Assembly: GCA_025201365.1 (NCBI GenBank)
Contig: JAIXMF010000116.1
Coordinates: forward strand, 1 to 36,498
Source: Syncephalis plumigaleata
Lineage: Eukaryota > Zoopagomycota > Zoopagomycetes > Zoopagales > Piptocephalidaceae
Direction: 5' to 3'
DNA: 36,498 bases
Made by a program: the position numbers and the translations under genes. Shown in pieces: positions 1 to 9,000 of the stretch (position 1 is its first letter; the number at the start of each line of letters is the position of its first letter). Below the pieces are notes generated by a model. It did not search any database, was not told where the DNA came from, and worked only from the letters and a program-made list of their open reading frames with translations.

Positions 1-1172
1 GGTAGTGTTCATCAACCTATCGTCTATCCAAAGACACAGTATACGGTAAGATTGATTGATCAATCAATCGGTAGACAACTAGTAGTACAGATGGAGTAAC
101 GCAATTTAATTAGACTATAGCAACACTGAAATCGCATGAACATCTTATTAATCAATGGCGTAATCAATTACCGGTTAATACACGACGACTATTTACGCGA
201 TATCATACACGAATTGAACTGATACCATTCCTATTAAGAATCATATCACCCGAAATTAAATCGGTAACTAATTTCGATATGGACATATATGTATACGGTG
301 TACTTATCATTTATCTAGATCAATATACAACTTATTAAACCACATGAACGACCCGTGTACATCGAGTAGTTTCGCTTATGGTGAATCATGCTCTCTTCTA
401 CACACAGGAACGACTTGAAGATGGTCAATTCTGTTATCGCTTAGAACCGTGAGTTATTGCTATTGCTAGTGTTATGTGTTAATATTCAACTCACCATTAT
501 TGCTATTGCTATATAATTGATCTATAGACCATTAGAGGTCATTACGCAGCTAGCATCGGAAACGACAGGATCATCGCGTGTCAAGAGTGTACTACCTAAA
601 AGCTATGCAACACGTCAATTATTAGCTCAAATGGTAAATTGTATAAATAATTGAATATTAATCATGATAAATAACACTAGTTGTTATTTAGATTGATACG
701 CATAAGATTAAGCAACATGAGGTGAATTCGGTAGAGCGGTACGTTTATACATAGATACATACATACATACATAGATACATACCTATATACTAATCATCTA
801 TAATTACGTAATCTAGCCAAACAATGGTTTCTACTCCACGTAAAAAAGAACTAAAGAAAAAGAGCGAACCTTCCACGCCATCTGTGCCAATAGTCAAGGT
901 AATCCTATGTGTACACGAGGGTAATGACATACTAATTACGTCAATGATGATAGGCACCAGTAGACTTTTTTGGTCGTCCCATACAAGTAAAACCAGCTAG
1001 TAATAGCCATTCGACGACATCTGGCAAGTAATACGCTAAACATATTTGGCCTATACTTATACCTACATAATTATTAGATAAACAAGTGAAGCATCCTATT
1101 TGGTATGTATTTAACGAGGGGTTCTCCAATGCAGTTCGACGACCTGTAACCATTAAAGAGTTATTCAATTGA
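1..1172 (+). CDS. CTF18: CTF18, 3' part (alternative RFC clamp-loader large subunit)
   Basis: C-terminal part of Ctf18, the large subunit of the Ctf18-RFC complex that loads PCNA during replication and sister-chromatid cohesion; the 5' part lies outside the window. Exons I read: 1-45, about 105-263, 319-448, 528-633, 692-738, 817-898, 954-1027 and about 1080-1172. Recognisable family blocks in order: PFLLRIISPEIK, then QERLEDGQFCYRLEPPLE, then a lysine-rich linker, VDFFGRPIQVKPAS, and the terminal block FNEGFSNAVRRPVTIKELFN followed by TGA. In this family the extreme C-terminus binds Ctf8-Dcc1. Three joins need a one-base correction: the exon start near 105, the CCC run near 351, and the last exon start near 1085. 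These look like sequencing errors at the window edge, because the residues on both sides are conserved. It converges on the minus-strand secreted gene at 1689. Confidence 0.85.
749..782. repeat. ACAT/AGAT tetranucleotide microsatellite
   Basis: A run of acat/agat units inside a CTF18 intron, just after the donor at 739. Simple-sequence tract with no other signal. Confidence 0.8.
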
Positions 1173-1688
1173 TTGCGAAATTAATAAACGTAATTCAACA
1201 TAACCTGTCTATGGAGTATGTAAATTTAATTCAGACGGTAAATAATCTCACTTTTAGATGCAATCAAAGTATTCTGCTCGTTTACAGGTTGTTACAACTT
1301 TTGCTTTATAAACGGCTTATAATACATGAATCAAATAATGAATAATCATTTGTTTGCTCTCTACTATATAAACTATTTCTCCATATCCATCTATTTATAA
1401 GTTGATGTTGCTTAGACATACCGAATGAACTAACAAGTGATACTACCAATGATGGTTGGAATAGATCACTCGTGTCTATGCAAACTAGTGCTGTTTGTAT
1501 TGCAATGAATTAGTCATTAAGCATTCGTGCATCACATGAAATATCAATCTGTCAGTATGGGTCAACATTGTCACTGGAATGATGATCGATTAAACAATCA
1601 AACATCTCTTATAAGAATGAAGCTATTTATTATGATGTATCAATAGTCTAGTCATCGTTATAGTGAATGATAGCAGTTTGTCGTCTAT
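1173..1688. other. Intergenic, convergent 3' ends of CTF18 and secreted gene copy 1
   Basis: No gene seen. From about 1339 rightward the sequence is the conserved 3' flank of the repeat unit, nearly identical to 3585-3933 and close to 22910-23259. Each flank contains a ctactatataaa motif and, on the minus strand, an AATAAA signal about 60 bases beyond the stop. The part from 1173 to about 1338 is unique AT-rich DNA. Confidence 0.7.
1626..1631 (-). terminator. Putative poly(A) signal, copy 1
   Basis: AATAAA on the minus strand about 58 bases beyond the stop of the gene at 1689-2993. The same motif occurs at equivalent distance in copy 2 (3871-3876) and copy 3 (23197-23202). Confidence 0.5.
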
Positions 1689-2993
1689 TTAGTTATTCCT
1701 AATGGCCGGCGTTACTAGTGTGTTGTAGTCATTCACGTGATCCATTAGTATATTGAACAGCATGTAAGGCGTTTCGGCCTTGATCATAGCACTTTTTAGC
1801 TTCCACAAGCTTTTACGTTGCGCATTATATAGGTTTACTTGAGGGAGCAAGGCAGGTGGGATGTTTTTAAATTTAAAATCAAGTAAGCCACCATAAGCCT
1901 TAAAAAGTTTATCGATGAATACTTCAGTTTGCTTAATGTCATCCAGGAAAGGTTTTTTCAAGTCTGACACTATTTGACCTTGGTAATTCTGTCCATTGGC
2001 CATACTCTTTTCAAGCTCTTTGGACATAACTGTACGATCAAAGTTGATCAGCTTGACGCCATTTATGTTATTCTTCTTATCAACAGAAACCATAATATCT
2101 ATCATGGTATTGGTTAGACTTGTTCATATGATAAAAGCAATGACTTACGATCTCTTCCAATGCTATTATAGGCAACGCCTATTTTATTAATATAAATAAC
2201 ACCTAAATAGGATTGTTGTTAGTGTTAGTATTCAAACTGTTGCTACTATTGATGTACATACCTTCCATTACACGAGCGATAATATTTGGTATATGTTTGA
2301 CCCAGTCAAATGAGACTGGTCGGTCAAAGAACCCTTTCAAATACATATGTCCTTGAGGAACTTCGAACACAAAGCATCCCCCTTCTATATTTTCTGAGTG
2401 AGCATTATCCATACGTCTCAGTAAAATGCTATCTAATTCCTTCTTGTATTCTGGATTTGTAATTCCCTCAGCATACTAAATAGCAATGTGAGCTAATGTC
2501 ATTAGGCGGTATAGCTGTAGCTACTTACATCATAGAATGCCTTCACTTTTCCGTATTTCTTATTATCTTTGTAACATGTAACAAGTAAATCTTGTCTATT
2601 CCATGTAACCTTCTTTTTATAGTAAGGATAGCCGCTGGAAACTGCCCATTTCATCGGTTTAAATTTGTATTTTCCGGAGAAATGGAAAGTTATATCATTA
2701 TTACTATTATAATCTATTGTTGCTTGTATAATCATCTTCTCTGGTGATTGAGGTTGTCCTTGGTTGCTGTTTGGATGTATTGGTGTAGCTGCGTTATTCC
2801 AGTTATTGCTTCCAAATTGCATATTAGTATTTGGCTGCTGATGCCATTGCTGTCCTGCCATTGGCATTTGATTAGGATTGTTATTGGTGAATGGAGATGG
2901 TGTACTCCACATATCCGTGCCATTTGTATGATGGGATAGCATCATGCACACACACAGTGTGATAGCAGATAATGAAGTCGTGCTGTATTTCAT
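1689..2993 (-). CDS. Secreted degenerate protein-kinase-like protein, copy 1
   Basis: Unnamed family. Four exons (2993-2529, 2475-2262, 2202-2149, 2098-1689) join in frame to 380 aa. I start at MKYSTTSLSA because a signal peptide of about 25 residues begins there; an in-frame ATG exists upstream at 3053. Next come a Gln/Asn-rich stalk (about 26-85) and a kinase-like domain. The 54-base third exon carries the catalytic-loop equivalent GVAYNSIGRDHIMVS (about 235-249), where active kinases have H-R/N-D-x-K-x-x-N; here Tyr, Ser, Gly and His stand at the His, Asp, Lys and Asn positions. The DFG equivalent is N-F-D (263-265). A later Asp in DDIKQT may match the structural Asp of helix F. Inference: extracellular pseudokinase, probable effector. 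No enzymatic activity is expected. Confidence 0.72.
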
Positions 2994-3108
2994 GATTATC
3001 TCGGTCGAGTAACGTGTTGATATGTCGTCAATAAACTCGATTCTTGTAGTCACACTTGTGCTGATCTATATCGACGACTAGTGCAGTGTATTGCGTATAC
3101 TAAATGGA

Positions 3109-3329
3109 ATGGCTTTAACGTGTAGTTCTATGAGGAGACTTGACTACGGTAAAAAGAAAAAGAAGAAAGCGTAATTATTATCGATAGTCAAGTGTTGACA
3201 TTTTTTGATGATCCATTTATAGCTGTAGATACAATGATGGAGTTTAAATCTCTTACAATGACACGTGTAGTCCATACAAACACTCATATGTCATGTACCA
3301 TATTGGGACCGAATCATGGTTATGGATAG
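3109..3329 (+). pseudogene. Broken copy of the small plus-strand ORF in the repeat unit
   Basis: Nearly identical to the open copy at 5478-5702, but a deletion after the lysine run (AAGAAAGCGTAA near 3163-3174) closes the frame. The end shows substitutions (for example ATATTGGGACCG where copy 2 has ATATTTGAACTA). Product unknown. It may never have been a gene and could simply be promoter DNA of the divergent secreted gene. Confidence 0.35.
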
Positions 3330-3383
3330 CTGTTTTTGGATGTTGTATTCAAAATTGCCAACATACTATCCGTTATGATTGTT

Positions 3384-3460
3384 CTCTGGATCATTCGAAT
3401 GATGAGAATGGATACATCTGCAAATAAACACAATGCACGATGCAAACAATCTACATCTTA
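3384..3460. repeat. Junction direct repeat between tandem units
   Basis: About 75 bases around attcgaatgatgagaatgg and caaataaacacaatgcacga, at the boundary of unit copies 1 and 2. The same block flanks the dispersed copy at both ends (22711-22786 and 24955-25028), so it marks the unit boundary. Confidence 0.8.
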
Positions 3461-3870
3461 TGAATCGATATCAATCAAGACACAGTAAAAGCCCAGTATC
3501 ATACAATAATAACTAGCACCATTAAATACCATTCTTAAGGAAATGACAATGATTTCTTATGGACGTGAGTTGGATTACGGCAAGGAATAATCATTTGTTT
3601 GTCCTCTACTATATAAACTATTTCTCCATATCCATCTATTTATAAGTTGATGTTGCTTAGACATACCGAATGAACTAACAAGTCATACTACCAATGATGG
3701 TTGGAATAGATCACTCGTGTCTATGCAAACTAGTGCTGTTTGTATTGCAATGAATTGATCATTAAGCAGTCGCACATTACATGAAATATCAATCTGTCAG
3801 TATGGGTCAACATTGTCACTGGAATGATGATCGATTAAACAATCAAACATCTCTTATAAGAATGAAGCTA

Positions 3871-3876
3871 TTTATT
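3871..3876 (-). terminator. Putative poly(A) signal, copy 2
   Basis: Minus-strand AATAAA about 58 bases past the stop of the copy 2 gene, in the conserved 3' flank. Confidence 0.5.
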
Positions 3877-3933
3877 ATGATGTATCAATAGTCTAGTCAT
3901 CATTATAGTGAATGATAGCAGTTTGTCGTCTAT

Positions 3934-5362
3934 TTAGTTATTCCTAATGGCCGGCGTTGCTAGTGTGTTGTAGTCATTCATGTGATCCATCAGTATATTG
4001 AACAGCATGTAAGGCGTTTCAGCCTTGATCATAGCACTTTTTAGCTTCCACAAGCTTTCACGTTGTGCATCGTATAGCTCCACTTGAGGGAGCAAGGCGG
4101 GATCGGTGGTTCGGAAGTCAAGTGAAAGTATGTTATCGTAAGCATTAAAAAGGTTATTGATGAGCCCAGCAGTTTGTTTAATGTCTTTCAGGTAAGCTTT
4201 AGAAATCAAGTCTAACACTGTTTGATCTTCGTAAATCTGTCCATTGGCCATACTCTTTGCAAATGCTCTAAAGACAAGTGAACGATCAAAGTTGATCAGC
4301 TTGATATCATTTACGTTATTCTTCTTATCAGCAGAAACCCAGATATCTATCATGGTATTGGTTAGGCTTGTTCATATAATAAAAAGCAATGACTTACGAT
4401 CTCCTCCAATGCTATTATAGGCAACGCCTATATCATTAAGATATGCAACGGCTAAATCATATTATGGTTAGCATTATTAGTATTCAAACTGTTGCTACTA
4501 TTGATATACATACTATCCATTATATGAGCAACTATGTTTGGTAGTTGTTTAGCCGCGGTAAATGTAGGGTTTCGCGTAAGGAAAGCTCTCAAGGTAGTGT
4601 ATTCACGATGTAATTCAAACACAAAGCATCCCACTTCTTTGTTTGCCGACTGAGCATTAGCCGTACGTTTCAGTAAAATACTACTTAATTTGCTTTTGTC
4701 CACTTCATTCGTTATTCCCTCGATGTACTAAATAGTGCTGTGAGCTCATGTCATTTTACGGTATAGCTGTAGCTACTCACATCGTAGAAATCTTTAACTC
4801 TTTGATATTTCTCGTTTCCCTTGTAGCATATGACAAGGAAATTCTGTCCCTTCCATGTCGGTTTCATTTGCCATTGCGTATGCCTAGAGAACTTTGACCA
4901 TTCCAATGATGCAAATCTGTACTTTCCGGAGAAATGTATAATTATATCATCTTTAGCTTTAGGATCTGGAGTTGCATGTATGATCATTCTTTCCGACGAT
5001 TGTAGTTGTGACATATGTTGTGATTTGTCATATTTGTTACTTGGATGATCAGGAGATAATACTGCTTTACTCCATTTAGCGGGCTTAAATTTTAGCTTAG
5101 CACTTGGTTGTTGATTCCATTGTTGTCCTTGGTTGTTGTTTGGATGTTTCGGTGTAGCTACATTATTCCAGTTATTGCTTCCAAATTGCATATTAGTATT
5201 TGGCTGTTGATTCCATTGTTGTCCCGTCATTTGTATTTGATTCGGATTGTTATTGGTGAATGATGATGGTGTACCCCACATATCCATGCCATTTGTGTGA
5301 TGGGATAGCATCATGCACACACATAGTGTGATTGCAGATAATGAGGTCGTGCTGTATTTCAT
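3934..5362 (-). CDS. Secreted degenerate protein-kinase-like protein, copy 2
   Basis: Exons 5362-4781, 4727-4514, 4451-4398 and 4346-3934 join in frame to 420 aa. Same architecture as copy 1: signal peptide, Gln/Asn-rich stalk, kinase-like domain. Exon 1 carries about 39 extra residues, including a second QQWNQQP motif, between the stalk and the domain, so the stalk grew by internal duplication. The catalytic-loop equivalent is GVAYNSIGGDHIWVS and the DFG equivalent NFD, so the active-site residues are lost as in copy 1. The last exon differs from copy 1 at about 30% of residues, yet the segment SLWKLKSAMIKAETPYMLFN is identical. It is divergent from the gene at 6093, with about 730 bases between starts. 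Confidence 0.72.
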
Positions 5363-6092
5363 GATTATCTCGGTCGAGTAACGTGTTGATATGTCGTCAA
5401 TAAACTCGATTCTTGTAGTCACACTTGTGCTGATCTATATCGACGACTAGTGCAGTGTATTGCGTATACTAAATGGAATGGCTTTAACGTGTAGTTCTAT
5501 GAGGAGACTTGACTACGGTAAAAAGAAAAAGAAGAAAGTGTACACTGCTATTATCAATAACCAAGTGTTGACATTTTTTGATTATCCATTTATAGCTGTA
5601 GATACAATGATGGAGCTCAAATCTCTTACAATGACACGTGTAGTCCGTAAAAGCACTCATATGTCGTGTACTATATTTGAACTAAATCATGGTTATGGAT
5701 AGTTGTTTTTGGGATGTTGTATTCAAACCTGCTAACATACTATCCGTTATGAATGCCCTATTAGCCTTTCTGTAAACCGTTTACATACACCACATAGAAT
5801 AGAGAGGAAAAAGGATGGCGTATAGTGATAATAGTCTTACTAGTATGAAGCTAAGAGAATATAAGTGACATTTATTATTATACGAACTCGCAATGAAAGA
5901 AGTCACTACTAATCATGATGTTAAAGCATAGCGAGAGAGGTGTAACATGCACTTTTCCTGTTTATAAACGCCACTCTCTCCGCTTTCAACAATATTTCAT
6001 GAGCCGTTCTTCATCTTGTTCCATTCCATATATAAATATAAATATACTTTGTTTCTTTCTATTATTATTCCTATTTTATTGCTAGTAGTAGC
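5363..6092. other. Divergent intergenic region
   Basis: Upstream DNA of secreted gene copy 2 and, on the right, of the 1,633-aa gene. Contains the small open frame at 5478-5702. From 5753 on it is unique AT-rich sequence with a pyrimidine-rich, TATA-containing stretch (about 6020-6080) just before the ATG at 6093, a plausible core promoter. Confidence 0.5.
5478..5702 (+). CDS. Small hypothetical ORF in repeat unit (doubtful)
   Basis: 74-aa open frame with a KKKKKK run near the start and no signal peptide, membrane segment or family I recognise. It lies upstream of and divergent from the secreted gene. The equivalent regions in the other two units (3109-3329, 24680-24898) keep most bases but are frameshifted, which argues against a selected protein. 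It may be incidental or a dead gene fragment; flanking bases are equally conserved. Confidence 0.25.
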   Translation: MALTCSSMRRLDYGKKKKKKVYTAIINNQVLTFFDYPFIAVDTMMELKSLTMTRVVRKSTHMSCTIFELNHGYG

Positions 6093-9000
6093 ATGGCGAA
6101 TACGCAGCATATTGATGCCGTATTAGAACAATTTGAGGTAAGTGTTTTATTAGTTAGCCTATGAACACGTCACTTAACGTGTCATTAGTGGTTAAAACAA
6201 ACAGAATGGCTTAGTATAGACGCGGAGGCAGTTACTCGTCTCTCGTCACTAGCGGACACTCATCCTGCACGGTTCTATAGACCATTTCTGGTGTGCGCTT
6301 CAGCGAGTAAAGTGCATAGGGTGGCCAATGATTTGGGACAGCTTATTCACCTATCCAATATACTACCTAGCCATGTATTCTTTTTTAATAATCTTGATCT
6401 TGCCACTACGGTATTGGCTACGGAACCACCGCACTCTAATGGTTCTACACTCGGGCAACATGCACTTGTACTCGAATACACTCTACATATAGCGGAATTA
6501 AAGCGTTCCAACACCGTAAGAGCAATAGATATTACTGCTTATTAGATGATGTAATAACATAACGATAGATGTCAAGAGTGGAACGTGGTAAAACTGCCGC
6601 ATTCCTACTTCAATTAGAACATCGTATATCAGTATTACTCTTTGCACGAGTAAGTGATATCATGAATGAATAACAATAATAGCTATATTTATTAGTATGC
6701 TTAGGAAGCAAGCAAGAAGATTGTACCTATTTCATTATTTATTCTGTTGATAGGTCTTTTATCAGAAATCCGACATGTTGTACGAGCTGATCCATTAAGG
6801 TAATATAATATAATAGATTGATTGATTGATTGATTGAGTGATTAATTGAACTTATTTATTATACATGATAGTCGACCTAATTGGATAGATCTATTAATTA
6901 CACGAATTACCGAGTGTTCATTAGAGACAAATGATGATCATGATGCTACTACTACAGCTACTACTACTACAGGATCATGGTCTAATATATTAACAAAATT
7001 AGGTAAAGTCTATGATCGATTATCACGTACGGGTATTAGTATGGAGGAGGTAAGTAATAGTAATTGCTACTACTATTTATTTATTTATAATTCATAATTC
7101 ATAATTCATAGAATGGTGATCTACAACAGACGACACAACCGGCAATGATGGTGCATCGCTTACGTAGTTGGGTCATTCCTGGACTCATGTCAAGTATGCC
7201 ATCATTTGCACGCGCTACTCTACTATCGCAATGGAGTGAAACGATTAAGAGTCGTATGCAAAGGCTGATACAATATCCGCGGAATGCATATAGCATGTAT
7301 ATTGAAGCGATAATGGCCAGTTGGTCCTTGTTGTCGGATAACGATCGACATAGCGTACAAATTGCCATATGGCGAATGGGTCCTCATTTGTATGGTGAAC
7401 GGGCTCGTCTACTCTTCTCGTTGGCCATACAGACATCGTCGACATTTAGCGATATTATTCGACAGGAAATACCCCAGGAGTACCTGTGTCATACACCATC
7501 AAGGTAATCTATACTAGTGATCATTGAATGTTAGCACTAATGCGGTCGTGTAATATTGATTAGTATTGATGTTACATTCAAGCGATACATACCGCAACAA
7601 TTGAACTGGCTAATGTTCATGTCGTCGGCATTTTCGGAACGACATCGTATTCAATTGAATCGACTTGCGGCCACTGGCGTGAAACGACCTGTCTCGGCGA
7701 CTATGCCACCGCCCTTACCGTTTATATCGACGGATATCGATACGGAGAAACGAGAAGAGTTCACCGTTGGATCCACGCTACTCGAGGCTAAACTAGGGCA
7801 GTTGGGCATTAGTGACACGGAGCGTATAGCTCAAGAGAAACGAGAACGACTAGCCGAGCGTCTATTATTCCAATCGGCCGTTCTACTTGATGGACAGGAA
7901 CGTGGTATACGTCAACGTGTACGTTTACTACCCGCTCAAGAGCTGATCTATCATCAGTTGGAGGCATTATGCCAGCACCCGTCGGCATTGATCGCCACAC
8001 AAGCGATGCAACTCATCAATGCCTACGAACGTGATGAGCCATCCCTATTGTGGAGGGCACCACAATCTATCATTGGTAATGCAAAGATACAGGATAAATC
8101 GGCTGGACTACATCGTATACGATGCCATACCTCGTTGGTAGGTCAGATGCCACCGAATTCCGTTAACTCGACCATCAATTTCATTATGGGTATGGCTAAG
8201 TATGGATTACGAGAGAAACCGGAACTATTGGATCCTATCCTCGTCGAAGTGTTCCCCGTGTTAACCGCACTCGTACCGCATACTGGTCGTATGAGTATTA
8301 AAGCGTTACGCAAGAACAAGTTGGAAGCGTTGATTACGACTGCCAATAACTTCTGGTTACCTGGTAGTAATCAAGATGGCCATGATGCACTAGTGGAGAT
8401 CAATCGTGGGCAAGCATTGAACGGCCAGTTAAAGTCGCAACTCATGCGTACTACGTTCATTCGTATAGCACAGGCACAATGGTTGACCTCCATCATACGA
8501 CATAATCCGGAGGAATGTTTGGAACTATCCAAAGTGATGACGAGTTTCATACCGGATCTACCCCATGTCAATAAATCGAGTGCATCCGATGGACGACAAC
8601 TTCTTGAGGCACTAGTGCATTTACGTGCATGTGCCTGGCTTAACTTCTTAACGGCAATGATCGATCTAATCGACGAGCATCGTGCCAGTGCCGAGAATGT
8701 AGTCTCTATTGCCGCAGGATTGGATCGAATTCTACGCTACTGCTACGAGGATACGCTATTACTACCACAAGTGTTAATGGCCTATGAACGGATAAGTAGA
8801 CGATTCCGCGCGTTATTAGCACAAACATCCGGTGATCCGGTTATTCTTCCCGCGTTGTTTGAGGTATACGTTGCCTTACATCCTAAACCTGCTGCCAATC
8901 AAGTGGAACTAGCATGGAGAACCCTACGTGACATTAGTCCGGATGAATTCCTATTTTATGCACTATGTGCCGTTGCACCCATTATCGTCGATGACACCTA

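Larger units (their letters stand above)
1339..3383. repeat. Repeat unit copy 1 (tandem, left-truncated)
   Basis: First copy of a ~2.24 kb unit made of 3' flank, minus-strand secreted kinase-like gene, and an upstream spacer with an ORF remnant. Similarity to the other copies starts near 1339, so roughly 200 bases of the left end present in copies 2 and 3 are missing. The gene-to-gene offset from copy 1 to copy 2 is 2245 bases (stop codons at 1689 and 3934). No transposase or terminal inverted repeat is visible, so I read this as a segmental tandem duplication. Confidence 0.85.
2994..3933. other. Spacer between tandem copies 1 and 2
   Basis: Holds the upstream region of copy 1 with a broken small ORF (3109-3329), one ~75-base junction repeat (3384-3460), and the conserved 3' flank of copy 2 from about 3585. 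No intact gene is seen. Confidence 0.65.
3384..5752. repeat. Repeat unit copy 2 (tandem)
   Basis: Second copy of the ~2.24 kb unit, about 117 bases longer because exon 1 of its gene has an insertion. Similarity to the other copies ends near 5752, after tatccgttatgaatg, where unique DNA leading to the gene at 6093 begins. The right junction repeat is absent. Confidence 0.85.

Noticed and set aside
352-366. A 15-base GT...AG segment in CTF18 (gtgtacatcgagtag) as an intron
   Set aside because: Removing it does not restore the conserved frame and it is too short to splice; one missing base in the preceding C run does restore it.
941-1168. Minus-strand 75-codon frame
   Set aside because: Antisense of the conserved CTF18 C-terminal exons.
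1339-5752. Repeat units as a transposable element
   Set aside because: No transposase, reverse transcriptase, terminal inverted repeat or target-site duplication; ends are direct repeats and the spacing equals the tandem period.
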